Shown in pieces: positions 25,817-33,972 of a stretch of 35,768 bases of DNA; the first letter of the stretch is position 1; every line of letters begins with the position of its first letter. A program made the position numbers and the translations under genes. Under the pieces are notes generated by a model, which was given only the letters and a program-made list of their open reading frames with translations, made no database searches and had not been told where the DNA came from. Source of the DNA: Candidatus Rokuibacteriota bacterium (GTDB lineage Bacteria > Methylomirabilota > Methylomirabilia > Rokubacteriales > CSP1-6); the NCBI GenBank assembly GCA_016866775.1, contig VGLJ01000049.1, positions 1 to 35,768 on the forward strand. Direction: 5' to 3'.

Positions 25817-26959
25817 ATGCGCTTCGTCTTCAAGACGAGCTACGCGCAGGACCTCGGGCTCTTCCGCGACGGCGTCCAGCGCAACTGGTACCTCGCGCTC
25901 CTCGTCGGCGTGGCGGTGCTGCCGGTGCTCGTGCCCGCCTACGTCGGAGACGTCAGCCTCGTCTTCATCTACGGCCTCTGCGGGCTCTCGCTGATGGTGC
26001 TCGCCGGATACACCGGGCTCGTCAGCCTGGGCCACGCCGCGTTCCTCGGCATCGGGTCCTACGCGCACGTCTACGTCACGCAGGACCTCGGCCTGCCGTG
26101 GCTGGCCGGCGTGATCGCGGCGACCGTGATCGCCGCCGCCGCCGGCGTCATCGTCGGCGTGCCCGCGCTCAGGATGACCGGCGTGTACCTCACGATCGCC
26201 ACGCTCGCGTTCGCGCTGATCATCCAGGAAGTCTTCGCGCGCTGGGACGCGGTCACCGGCGGCCTCAAGGGCAAGGCGGTGTCGAAGCCGGTGATCTTCG
26301 GCGTGTCGTTCGCGGGCGACAACGCGTTCTACTTCCTGTGTCTCGTGGTCCTCGCGGCCGGGCTCTGGCTCACGGCCAACCTGCTCCGCTCGCCGACGGG
26401 CCGCGCGTGGGTCGCGATCCGCGACAGCGAGATCGCCGCGCAGTCGATGGGCGTGAACCTCGCCGTGTACAAGACGATGGCCTTCGCCTACTCCGCCGGC
26501 CTCATGGGCATCGCCGGCGCGCTGTTCGCCCACAAGATCGGGTTCCTCGCGCAGGACATCTTCAGCGTGCTGCTCTCGATCCAGTTCCTCCTGATGGTGG
26601 TGGTCGGCGGGCTCGGGAGCCTGCACGGCGCGATCTTCGGCGCGGTGTTCGTGGCGATGCTGCCGGTGATGATCTCGCAGGCCCGCGACGCGCTCCCCGC
26701 GATGCTCAGCCAGCCTTTCACACTGTTCGGCAAGGCGGCGGGCGACACGGTCTTCCTCGCGCTCGACCGCTTCGTGAAGCAGCCGGGGCTCGAGCCCGGC
26801 ATCTTCGGCCTGATCCTGGTGCTCTTCATCCTCTTCGAGCCGCTCGGCATCTACGGGCGCTGGCTCAAGCTCCGCGTCTACTTCTCGCTGTTCCCGCTCT
26901 ACAAGGCGGCGACGTTCCGGCGGCAGAAGGCGTACATGCGCTCGGAGCGCCTGCGGTGA
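25817..26959 (+). CDS. livM: Branched-chain amino acid-type ABC transporter permease (LivM-like)
   Basis: A 380-residue permease. Landmarks are SLMVLAGYTGLVSLGHAAFLGIGSY, MTGVYLTIATLAFALI, a GGLKGKAV-type loop and the C-terminal FLLMVVVGGLGSLHGAIFGAV. The tail is longer than in the E. coli protein and ends in a basic cytoplasmic stretch (FRRQKAYMRSERLR). Members of this group often carry a periplasmic loop insertion like the ARDALPAMLSQPFTLFGKA region here. It is followed by a hairpin repeat instead of a direct overlap with livG. Confidence 0.92.
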   Translation: MRFVFKTSYAQDLGLFRDGVQRNWYLALLVGVAVLPVLVPAYVGDVSLVFIYGLCGLSLMVLAGYTGLVSLGHAAFLGIGSYAHVYVTQDLGLPWLAGVIAATVIAAAAGVIVGVPALRMTGVYLTIATLAFALIIQEVFARWDAVTGGLKGKAVSKPVIFGVSFAGDNAFYFLCLVVLAAGLWLTANLLRSPTGRAWVAIRDSEIAAQSMGVNLAVYKTMAFAYSAGLMGIAGALFAHKIGFLAQDIFSVLLSIQFLLMVVVGGLGSLHGAIFGAVFVAMLPVMISQARDALPAMLSQPFTLFGKAAGDTVFLALDRFVKQPGLEPGIFGLILVLFILFEPLGIYGRWLKLRVYFSLFPLYKAATFRRQKAYMRSERLR

Positions 26960-26975
26960 GCACGCGCTCGATCGA

Positions 26976-27045
26976 GGAGCGCCACGGGTTTCCCGGGGCG
27001 CTCCGAGCGTTGGGGGGTGTGGGGGGCCATCTCGTGGCCCCCCAC
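26976..27045 (-). repeat. Double-hairpin intergenic repeat, copy 2 (inside the liv operon)
   Basis: GGAGCGCC (26976-26983) pairs with GGCGCTCC (26997-27004), with an inner CGGG/CCCG step. GTGGGGGGCCA (27019-27029) pairs with TGGCCCCCCAC (27035-27045) around TCTCG, an 11-bp stem. Read on the minus strand the order (G-run hairpin, CCCCCC, second palindrome) is that of 4717-4784 and 31610-31683, though the loops differ. The element fills the livM-livG gap. Confidence 0.55.
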
Positions 27046-27053
27046 TCGGTCAA

Positions 27054-27812
27054 TTGACGTTCTTCGCGGCCGACGGCCTCGTGATCAACTTCGGCGGCAT
27101 CCGCGCCGTGGACGGCGTGTCGTTCGAGGTCGAGCAGGGGCAGGTCTTCACGATCATCGGGCCGAACGGCGCCGGCAAGACGACCATCTTCAACCTCGTG
27201 TCGCGGATCTACGAGCCGACGGCCGGGACGCTCGTCTTCTGCGACGAGGAGATCACGCGCGTGCCGCCGCACGAGATCGCGCGCCGCGGGATCGCGCGGA
27301 CCTTCCAGAACATCGAGCTGTTCGAGCACGCGACGGTGCTGCAGAACCTCCTGCTCGGGCGGCACGCGCACAAGCGCTCGCGCTTCCTCGAGGAGCTCGT
27401 GTTCCTGCCCCGTGTGCGCGCGCTCGAGCTCGAGCACCGCGAGGCGGCGGAGAAGGTGATCGACTTCCTCGATCTCCAGCCCTACCGTGACAGCCTGATC
27501 GTCAATCTCCCGTACGGTGTCCGGAAGGTGGTCGAGATGGCGCGCGCGCTCTGCACGGAGCCGAAGCTGCTCCTGCTCGACGAGCCGTCGTCCGGACTGA
27601 GCGTCGAGGAGACCGAGGACATGGCGTTCTGGATCCAGGACATCCGCACGCTTCTCGGCATCACGGTGTTGATGGTCGAGCACGACATGAGCCTGGTGAG
27701 TGCGGTGTCGGACCGCGTGCTCGCGCTGAACTACGGCCGGCCGCTGGCCGTCGGCACGGCGCGCGAGGTCCAGGAGCACCCCGACGTCGTGAAGGCGTAC
27801 CTCGGAGGCTGA
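27054..27812 (+). CDS. livG: Branched-chain amino acid-type ABC transporter ATPase (LivG-like)
   Basis: A 252-residue ATPase. Walker A is GPNGAGKTT, the Q-loop region is GIARTFQNIELF, the signature is the divergent LPYGVRKVVEMARAL, Walker B is LLLLDEPSSGL, and the switch His is in MVEHDMSLV. The only reasonable start is TTG 27054 (MTFFAADGLVINFGG), just 8 bases after the 11-bp hairpin stem and without a visible Shine-Dalgarno. Translation may rely on coupling or on an open 5' region after the hairpin. The 3-base gap to livF is typical. Confidence 0.93.
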   Translation: MTFFAADGLVINFGGIRAVDGVSFEVEQGQVFTIIGPNGAGKTTIFNLVSRIYEPTAGTLVFCDEEITRVPPHEIARRGIARTFQNIELFEHATVLQNLLLGRHAHKRSRFLEELVFLPRVRALELEHREAAEKVIDFLDLQPYRDSLIVNLPYGVRKVVEMARALCTEPKLLLLDEPSSGLSVEETEDMAFWIQDIRTLLGITVLMVEHDMSLVSAVSDRVLALNYGRPLAVGTAREVQEHPDVVKAYLGG

Positions 27813-27815
27813 CGG

Positions 27816-28589
27816 ATGCCGAGAGCGTTGCTCGAGGTCAGCAACGTCGAGACGTACTATGGACCGATCATGGCCATCCGCGGGATCAGCTTCACGGTCC
27901 CGAAGGGGCAGATCGTGACGATCCTCGGCGCCAACGGCGCGGGCAAGACGACGATCCTCAAGACGGTGTCCGGCGTGATGGATCCGCAGAAGGGCTCGGT
28001 GCTCTTCGACGGGAAGGCGATCCACGGCATGGATCCCGACCGCGTGATGCGGCTCGGGCTGAGTCACGTCCCCGAGGGCCGCGAGGTGTTCCCGTTCCTC
28101 TCGGTGCGCGAGAATCTGCGCATGGGCGCCTACACCCGGTCGGACCCGGGGGGGATCGCCCAGGACCTCGAGATGGTGTACGAGTACTTTCCGGTGCTGC
28201 AGGCGCGCGCCGACCAGCGCGCCGGCTCGCTGTCCGGGGGCGAGCAGCAGATGCTCGCGATCAGCCGCGCGCTGATGGCGCGGCCGGCGATGATGCTGCT
28301 CGACGAGCCGTCGCTCGGGCTCTCGCCGAAGCTCGTGAAGGAGATCTTCGACATCATCCTGCGGATCAACAAGGAGCGCGGGGTGACGGTGCTGCTGGTG
28401 GAGCAGAACGCGAACATGGCGCTGCACATCGCGGACTACGGCTACGTGCTCGAGGTCGGGCGCATCGTGATGGAAGACGCGTGCGCGCGCCTCCTTGAGA
28501 AGGACGACATCAAGGAGTTCTACCTCGGCGTCAAGGAAGCCGGCGTCCGCGGCACGCGGCGCTGGAAGAGGAAGAAGACGTGGCGCTGA
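27816..28589 (+). CDS. livF: Branched-chain amino acid-type ABC transporter ATPase (LivF-like)
   Basis: A 257-residue ATPase. Walker A is GANGAGKTT, signature LSGGEQQMLAISRAL, Walker B MMLLDEPSLGL, and the switch His is replaced by Asn/Gln text in LLVEQNANMALHIAD, as is usual in LivF. SHVPEGREVFPFLSVRENL is the family Q-loop region. It ends with a basic tail (RRWKRKKTWR) that overlaps the next gene by 10 bases, so the acyl-CoA synthetase is part of the same operon. Confidence 0.93.
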   Translation: MPRALLEVSNVETYYGPIMAIRGISFTVPKGQIVTILGANGAGKTTILKTVSGVMDPQKGSVLFDGKAIHGMDPDRVMRLGLSHVPEGREVFPFLSVRENLRMGAYTRSDPGGIAQDLEMVYEYFPVLQARADQRAGSLSGGEQQMLAISRALMARPAMMLLDEPSLGLSPKLVKEIFDIILRINKERGVTVLLVEQNANMALHIADYGYVLEVGRIVMEDACARLLEKDDIKEFYLGVKEAGVRGTRRWKRKKTWR

Positions 28590-30409
28590 CATTCACGGTC
28601 CACGGCCAGGACACGGTCCCGAAGCTCTTCCGCCACGTGGTGCGCGAGCGCGGCGAGAAGACCGCGATGCGCGCGAAAGACCTGGGCGTCTGGCGATCGA
28701 TCAGCTGGCGCGAGTACGGCGAGAAGGCGCGGCACGTCGGGCTCGGGCTGGTCGGTCTCGGCCTGCGCCCGCGGGACGTGGTCGCGGTCCTCGCCGACAA
28801 CTGCCCGGAGTGGCTCTATGCCGACCTCGGCACGCTCTGCGCCGGCGGCGTGACCAACGGCGTCTACACGACGGACTCCGCGCGGCAGGTGGAATACATC
28901 GTCAACGACAGCGCCAGCCGGTTCGTCTTCGTGGAAAACGAGGAGCAGCTCGACAAGATCCTCGAGGTCCGCGCGGGCTGTCCCGAGCTCGTCAAGATCA
29001 TCGTCTTCGACCTGGAAGGGCTGCACGGCTTCTCCGATGCACAAGTCTTGTCGTTCGGGGCGCTGCTGGAGCTCGGCGCGCGCTACGAGCGCGAGCATCC
29101 CGGCGTGTGGGACTCGCTGGTCGAGCTCGCGCGGCCCGAGGACCTCGCGATCCTCGTGTACACCTCCGGCACGACCGGGCCGCCGAAGGGTGCGATGCTG
29201 AGCCACCGGAACATCCTGTTCCAGCTCGGCTACTCCGACTTCCTCACGATGCCGCGCGACGGGGACCAGCAGCTCTCGTTCCTGCCGCTGTGCCACGTCG
29301 CCGAGCGTTCGTTCACCGTCTTCTACCCGCTCCGCAGCGGCGCGACCGTGAACTTCGCGGAGAGCATCGACACCGTCCCCGACAACGTCCGCGAGGTCGC
29401 GCCGGCGGCGTTCTTCGCCGTCCCCCGCATCTGGGAGAAGTTCTACTCGGGCGTCGCGCTCCGCATGCGCGAAGCGACGTGGATCGGGAAAGTCATGTAC
29501 CGCTGGGCGCTCGGCGTCGGGATGCGGGTCGCGGACGCGCGCATCGCGGGCACGCGCCCGTCGCTCGCGCTGCGAGCGGTGTGCGCGGTCGCCGACTTCT
29601 TCGTGCTCGACAACGTCAAGCGCTCGATGGGCATGCATCGTGTGCGCGGCGCCGCCACCGGCGCGGCGCCGATCGCGCCGGAGCTCATCCGCTGGTTCAT
29701 GGCGCTCGGCATCGACATGCGCGAGGTCTACGGCCAGACGGAGAACTGCGGCCTGGCGACCGCCATGCCCCACCAGCGGATCAAGCTCGGCACGGTCGGC
29801 GTCAAGCGGCCGGACACCGAGGTCCGCATCTCGCCGGAAGGCGAGATCCTGCTCCGCGGCCCGCACGTCTTCATGGGCTACTACAACAACCCGAAGAAGA
29901 CCGCGGAGACGATCGACGCCGAGGGCTGGCTGCACACCGGCGACGTCGGCGAGATCGACGCCGACGGCTTCCTGAAGATCACCGACCGGATGAAGGACAT
30001 CATCATCACCGCGGGCGGCAAGAACGTGACGCCGTCGGAGATCGAGAACCAGCTCAAGTTCTCGCCCTACATCTCCGACGCGGTGGTGATCGGCGACAAG
30101 CGGAGGTTCCTCTCGTGTCTCGTGATGCTCGACCACGAGACCGTGGCGCAGTTCGCGCAGGAGAAGAACGTGCCGTTCACGAACTTCGCGTCGCTGTGCC
30201 GGGCGAAGGAGGTCCAGGACCTGATCTGGGGCGAGATCGAGCGCGTGAACCGGCAGCTCGCGCGCGTGGAGACGATCAAGAAGTTCCGGCTCATCGAGCA
30301 GATCCTGACACCCGAGGACGACGAGCTGACGCCGACGATGAAGCTCAAGCGCGCCTTCGTCAACACGAAGTACAAGGACGTCATCGACACGATGTATGCG
30401 GAGACCTAG
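28580..30409 (+). CDS. AMP-dependent acyl-CoA synthetase (long-chain fatty acid-CoA ligase type)
   Basis: The 609-residue adenylating enzyme activates a carboxylic acid to its CoA thioester through an acyl-AMP. Motifs in order: P-loop VYTSGTTGPPKGAML, A5-like VYGQTENCG, GWLHTGDVGEID, hinge DRMKDIIITAGGKNVTP, and the catalytic Lys near PTMKLKRAF. The length and the VPRIWEKFYSGV segment are typical of FACL/FadD15-like members. The GTG start lies within livF. In this setting the acid imported by the Liv-type transporter is probably not an amino acid but a fatty, aromatic or other organic acid that is activated on entry. Confidence 0.9.
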   Translation: MALTFTVHGQDTVPKLFRHVVRERGEKTAMRAKDLGVWRSISWREYGEKARHVGLGLVGLGLRPRDVVAVLADNCPEWLYADLGTLCAGGVTNGVYTTDSARQVEYIVNDSASRFVFVENEEQLDKILEVRAGCPELVKIIVFDLEGLHGFSDAQVLSFGALLELGARYEREHPGVWDSLVELARPEDLAILVYTSGTTGPPKGAMLSHRNILFQLGYSDFLTMPRDGDQQLSFLPLCHVAERSFTVFYPLRSGATVNFAESIDTVPDNVREVAPAAFFAVPRIWEKFYSGVALRMREATWIGKVMYRWALGVGMRVADARIAGTRPSLALRAVCAVADFFVLDNVKRSMGMHRVRGAATGAAPIAPELIRWFMALGIDMREVYGQTENCGLATAMPHQRIKLGTVGVKRPDTEVRISPEGEILLRGPHVFMGYYNNPKKTAETIDAEGWLHTGDVGEIDADGFLKITDRMKDIIITAGGKNVTPSEIENQLKFSPYISDAVVIGDKRRFLSCLVMLDHETVAQFAQEKNVPFTNFASLCRAKEVQDLIWGEIERVNRQLARVETIKKFRLIEQILTPEDDELTPTMKLKRAFVNTKYKDVIDTMYAET

Positions 30410-30430
30410 CGCTCCGGGGAGGAGCCCTCA

Positions 30431-31603
30431 ATGAAGAAGCTCTGGATAGCGGCAGTCCTGGCCGGCGCCGTCGCGCTGGCCGGCACGGCGATGGGGCAGG
30501 CGACGCGCGGCGTGACGGGCACCGAGATCGTGCTGGGCACGCACAGCGATCTCTCCGGGCCCGCGGCGACGTACGGCGTGTCGTCGACGAACGCCATGAA
30601 GATGCGCTTCGACGAGGTCAACGAGAAGGGCGGCCTGCACGGCCGCAAGATCCGCTACATCGTCGAGGACACGCAGTACCAGGTGCCGCGCGCGGTCCAG
30701 GCGGGCGAGAAGCTGATCAAGCGCGACCGCATCTTCGCGATGGTGGGCGGCCTCGGCACGCCGATGAACAACGCGCTCTTCAAGGACCAGCTCGACGCGG
30801 GCGTGCCGAGCCTCTTCCCGCTCTCGGCGGCGCGCTCGATGTTCGAGCCGTTCCACAAGCTGAAGTTCTACGGCGCCGCCACCTATGTCGACCAGATGAA
30901 GGCCGGCATCAACTACTTCGCCACGAAGAAGGGCAAGAAGAACATCTGCGCGATGTACCAGGACACGGACTTCGGCAAGGAAGTCTTCGACGGCGTGCAG
31001 CAGCAGATCGAGAAGATGAAGCTGAAGCTCGCGGAGACCGTGACCCACAAGCCGACCGACCAGGACTTCACCGCGCAGATCACCAAGCTGAAGGGCGCGG
31101 GCTGCGACCTGATCGTGCTCGGCACCATCGTGCGCGACTCGATCGTCCCGTACGCGACCGCGCGGAAGATCGGCTGGACGGACGTGGACTTCCTCGGCTC
31201 CGCCGCCACCTACGACGGCTTCGTCGCCGGCGCCCAGGGCGGCGTGACCGAAGGGCTGTACGCGATGGGCCTCACGGACTTCCCGTATCGCGACACGCTG
31301 AGCCCGACGGCCCAGCAGTGGTTCGATCGCTACAAGGAGCGCTTCAAGGTCGATCCGAACATCGGCGCGGTCTACGGCCACGTCGCCGCCGACCTGACGG
31401 TGGTGGCGCTGGACAAGGCGGGCAAGGACCTGACCGTCGACACGTTCGTGAAGGCGATCGAGTCGATCAAGGGCTACAGGGACATCTTCAACGGGCCCGA
31501 GGCGAGCTTCGGCCCGAACAAGCGCCAGGGCGCGAACTCGTCGTTCCTCGCGGTGGTCAAGGGCGGCCGCTGGGTCCGCCTCACCGATCCGCTGACCTTT
31601 TGA
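30431..31603 (+). CDS. livK: Branched-chain amino acid-type substrate-binding protein (LivK-like)
   Basis: 390 residues with a Sec signal peptide (MKKLWIAAVLAGAVALAGTA, cleavage near MGQA) and a type I periplasmic binding fold: GTEIVLGTHSDLSGPAATYG, AMKMRFDEVNEKGGLHGRKI, AMVGGLGTPMNNALF, YQDTDFGKEVFDGVQQQ and TDQDFTAQITKLKGAGCDLI. It delivers the ligand to LivHM. The gap to the acyl-CoA synthetase is 21 bases with GGGGAGGAG before the ATG. A hairpin follows the stop. Ligand unknown; the linked CoA ligase hints at a carboxylic acid. Confidence 0.92.
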   Translation: MKKLWIAAVLAGAVALAGTAMGQATRGVTGTEIVLGTHSDLSGPAATYGVSSTNAMKMRFDEVNEKGGLHGRKIRYIVEDTQYQVPRAVQAGEKLIKRDRIFAMVGGLGTPMNNALFKDQLDAGVPSLFPLSAARSMFEPFHKLKFYGAATYVDQMKAGINYFATKKGKKNICAMYQDTDFGKEVFDGVQQQIEKMKLKLAETVTHKPTDQDFTAQITKLKGAGCDLIVLGTIVRDSIVPYATARKIGWTDVDFLGSAATYDGFVAGAQGGVTEGLYAMGLTDFPYRDTLSPTAQQWFDRYKERFKVDPNIGAVYGHVAADLTVVALDKAGKDLTVDTFVKAIESIKGYRDIFNGPEASFGPNKRQGANSSFLAVVKGGRWVRLTDPLTF

Positions 31604-31609
31604 GAACAT

Positions 31610-31683
31610 GGGGGCCGCTTCTAGCGGCCCCCCAAGCCCCCCGGCGCTCCGGGCCGAGAGTGAATCCCGGCCCTCCGCGAGTG
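31610..31683 (+). repeat. Double-hairpin intergenic repeat, copy 3, at the end of the liv operon
   Basis: GGGGGCCGC (31610-31618) pairs with GCGGCCCCC (31624-31632) around TTCTA, only 6 bases after the livK stop. A CCCCCC run and a GC-rich imperfect palindrome containing TGAATCC and GGCCCTCCGCGA follow. Those two strings are shared with copy 1 at 4717-4784 in opposite orientation. The first hairpin may act as a terminator, without a T-tract. Confidence 0.6.
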
Positions 31684-31708
31684 CCGAGGAACGGCGGAGG
31701 ACATCGCG

Positions 31709-32377
31709 ATGACCAACGCGCCGCGATCCCGGATCATCACGCTCAGCGAGATTCCGTGGGAAGGCCGGCAGCCCGGCGTGTCGACGAAGGCGATCTGGGA
31801 GGACCCGGTGACGAAGCGCCGGGCCGTGATGACGCGGATCGACGGCGGCGCGAAGCTTCCGCTCCACCGGCACGTGGGCGACGAGCTGGTCTTCGTCATC
31901 GAGGGCGCGATCTCCGATGAGTTCGGCACCATCACCGCGGGCAACATGGGCTACCGGCCGGATGGATGCGTGCACACCGTCTCGAGCGTGAACGGCGCGA
32001 CGGTGCTCGCGTTCATCGCCGGCGGCGTCGAGCCGCTGACCGAGCGACGGAGCGGCCCGCCGTCGCAAGTCTTCACGCTGCCGGATCTGCCGTGGATCGA
32101 GGCGCGGCCGGGCATCCGGCAGAAGCGCATCTGGGAGGACAAGGTCAACGAGCGACACGCGCTGCTCGCACGGTTCGAGCCCGGCGCGAGTCTGCCGAAG
32201 CACCGGCACGTGGGCGACGAGCTGATCTTCGTGGTCGAAGGCGCGAACGCCGACGAGTCCGGCGTGGTCGCCACCGGCAACATGAGCTATCGGCCCAACG
32301 GCTGCGAGCACACGGTCACGACGCGGCACGGCGCCACGGTGCTGGCCGTGCTCTGGGGCCACATCGAACCGGCCTGA
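31709..32377 (+). CDS. Bicupin protein (ChrR-like cupin domains)
   Basis: The 222-residue protein is an internal duplication. Residues about 8-105 and 118-220 align with each other: KAIWEDPVTKRRAVMTRIDGG matches KRIWEDKVNERHALLARFEPG, and LPLHRHVGDELVFVIEG matches LPKHRHVGDELIFVVEG. Each half keeps the cupin metal set (H-x-H, Glu, later His in GCVHTV or GCEHTV). Such ChrR-type cupins bind Zn, Fe or Mn, but the reaction is unknown. The ATG has GGCGGAGGA upstream. It is a single-gene unit between the liv operon and the decayed binding-protein gene. Confidence 0.8.
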   Translation: MTNAPRSRIITLSEIPWEGRQPGVSTKAIWEDPVTKRRAVMTRIDGGAKLPLHRHVGDELVFVIEGAISDEFGTITAGNMGYRPDGCVHTVSSVNGATVLAFIAGGVEPLTERRSGPPSQVFTLPDLPWIEARPGIRQKRIWEDKVNERHALLARFEPGASLPKHRHVGDELIFVVEGANADESGVVATGNMSYRPNGCEHTVTTRHGATVLAVLWGHIEPA

Positions 32378-32404
32378 CGCATGAGCTGAGGGCCCGTCGT
32401 GGAC

Positions 32405-32434
32405 TTGACGCGCGCCGCCGCGTGCGCCTAACGT
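32405..32434 (+). promoter_or_regulatory. Sigma70-like promoter before the decayed binding-protein gene
   Basis: TTGACG (32405-32410) and TAACGT (32429-32434) are 18 bases apart, 40 bases before the ATG at 32474. The -35 matches five of six consensus positions, and the -10 has the TAnnnT pattern common in G+C-rich bacteria. The gene it would drive is broken. Confidence 0.35.
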
Positions 32435-32473
32435 GTCGGCCACCTGACACGCCCCGCACTGGAGGCTTCCGCG

Positions 32474-33963
32474 ATGACAGCTCTTCGAGGCCCCTCCCTT
32501 GCGACGCTCGTTGTGATCGCGGTCCTTGCGCCCGCGCCGTCCGCCGCGGCGCCCGAAGGCCAGATGACCTGGGCCGTGCACGTCTCGCTGGCGCCCACGT
32601 GGTTCGATCCCGCCGAGACCTCCGGAATCATCACGCCCTAGATGGTGCTGTACGCGCTGCACGACGCGCTGGTGAAGCCGATGCCGGGCAACCCCGCGGC
32701 CCCGAGCCTGGCCGAGTCCTGGAGCATGTCGCCGGACGGGCTCGTCTACGAGTTCGTCCTCCGCAAGGGCGTCAAGTTCCACAACGGCGAGCCGGTCACC
32801 GCCGAGGACGTCAAGTTCTCGCTCGAGCGCTACCGCGGCGCCGCTCACAAGCCGCTCAAGGAGCGCGTGGCGGCCGTCGAGACGCCGGATCCCGCGCGAG
32901 TCCGGATCCGGCTGAAGAGGGCGTGGCCCGACTTCCTGACCTTCTACCTGAACGCCACCGGCGCCTCCTGGATCGTGCCAAAGAAGTACGTCGAGAAGGT
33001 CGGGGACGAAGGGTTCAAGAAGGCCCCGATCCGCGCCGGCCCGTTCCGGTTCGCGTCGTTCACCCCCGGCGTCGAGCTGGTCCTCGAGGCGTTCGACCAG
33101 CACTGGAGGAAGGCGCCGCACGTGAAGCGCCCGGTCCTCAAGTCGATCCCGGACGAGGCCACGCGCCTGGCCGCGCTCAAGCGGGGTGACGTGGACATCG
33201 GCTATGCGATCCGCCAAGCCCGTTGTCGGCCTGGCCACGCACTGGGTCTACTTCACGGAGCAGTGGGACCCGAAGTCGCCGTGGCACGATCGGCGCGTGC
33301 GCCTGGCCGCCAACCACGCCATCGACCGGCAGGCGATCAACCAGGCCGACGCGCTCGGGCACGCCCGCGTCAACTGGAGCATCGTCCCGCCGAGCTTCGA
33401 CTTCTACTGGCAGCCACCGGGCTACGGGTTCGATCCTGGCAGGGCCAGGCAGCTCCTCGCCGAGGCCGGGTACCCCAACGGCTTCGAGGCGGGCGACTAC
33501 TTCTGCGACGCCGCGATCACCAACATCGGGGAGCCGGTCGTCAACTACCTCAACGCGGCCGGCATCCGGGTGAAGCTCCGGCCGATCGAGCGCGCGGCGT
33601 ACTTCAAGGGGTTCGCCGAGAAGAAGTACAAGGGCCTGATCCACGGCGCCAGCGGCGCCTTCGGCAACGCGGCCACCCGCGTCGAGGCGTTCGTCGCCGG
33701 CGGCGGCACCTACGCGTACGGCAGCGACACCGATCTCGACGGGCTCGTCCGGGAGCAAGGCCGCCGAGCTGGATCCCCGGCGCCGGGCCGCGACCCTCGA
33801 GCGCATCCAGCAACTCATGCACGAGAAGGCGATGTTCGCGCCGATCCACCTGAACGCCGCCATGATGGGCTTCGGGCCGAGGGTGGCGGAGTCCGGGCTC
33901 GGGGCCATCGCCGGCTATCTGTGGTCCGCGCCCTACGAGGACCTGAAGCTGAAGGGCAAGTGA
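32474..33963 (+). pseudogene. Decayed ABC transporter substrate-binding protein, family 5
   Basis: The gene starts normally (GGAGG, ATG 32474, signal peptide LATLVVIAVLAPAPSAAA) and continues as a peptide-type binding protein: FVLRKGVKFHNGEPVTAEDVKFS, AGPFRFASFTPG. Three lesions break it. First, an in-frame TAG is at 32639-32641 between SGIITP and MVLYALHDALV. Second, a frame change near 33215 lies where text between GDVDIGYAI and PVVGLATHWVYF is also missing. Third, a frame change near 33765 comes before the end (AAELDPRRRAATLERIQQ to APYEDLKLKGK, TGA 33963). It is related to, but distinct from, the intact DppA-like gene at 6626. The downstream amidohydrolase gene is intact. Confidence 0.85.
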
Positions 33964-33972
33964 GGAGATCGA

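Noticed and set aside
23714-26626. Open frame of 970 codons on the minus strand
   Set aside because: It is Arg/Asp/His/Glu-rich low-complexity text running antisense to the receiver gene and livHM. G+C-rich codons keep such shadow frames open. Only a short part holds the decayed AhpD-like gene.
32639-32641. In-frame TAG in the family 5 binding-protein gene as a possible recoded codon (pyrrolysine)
   Set aside because: The same gene has two further frame changes and a small deletion, and the position is not catalytic. Ordinary decay explains it.
30428-33238. Open frame of 936 codons on the minus strand
   Set aside because: It is antisense to livK, the bicupin and the binding-protein pseudogene, has no recognisable motif, and shows shadow-frame composition.
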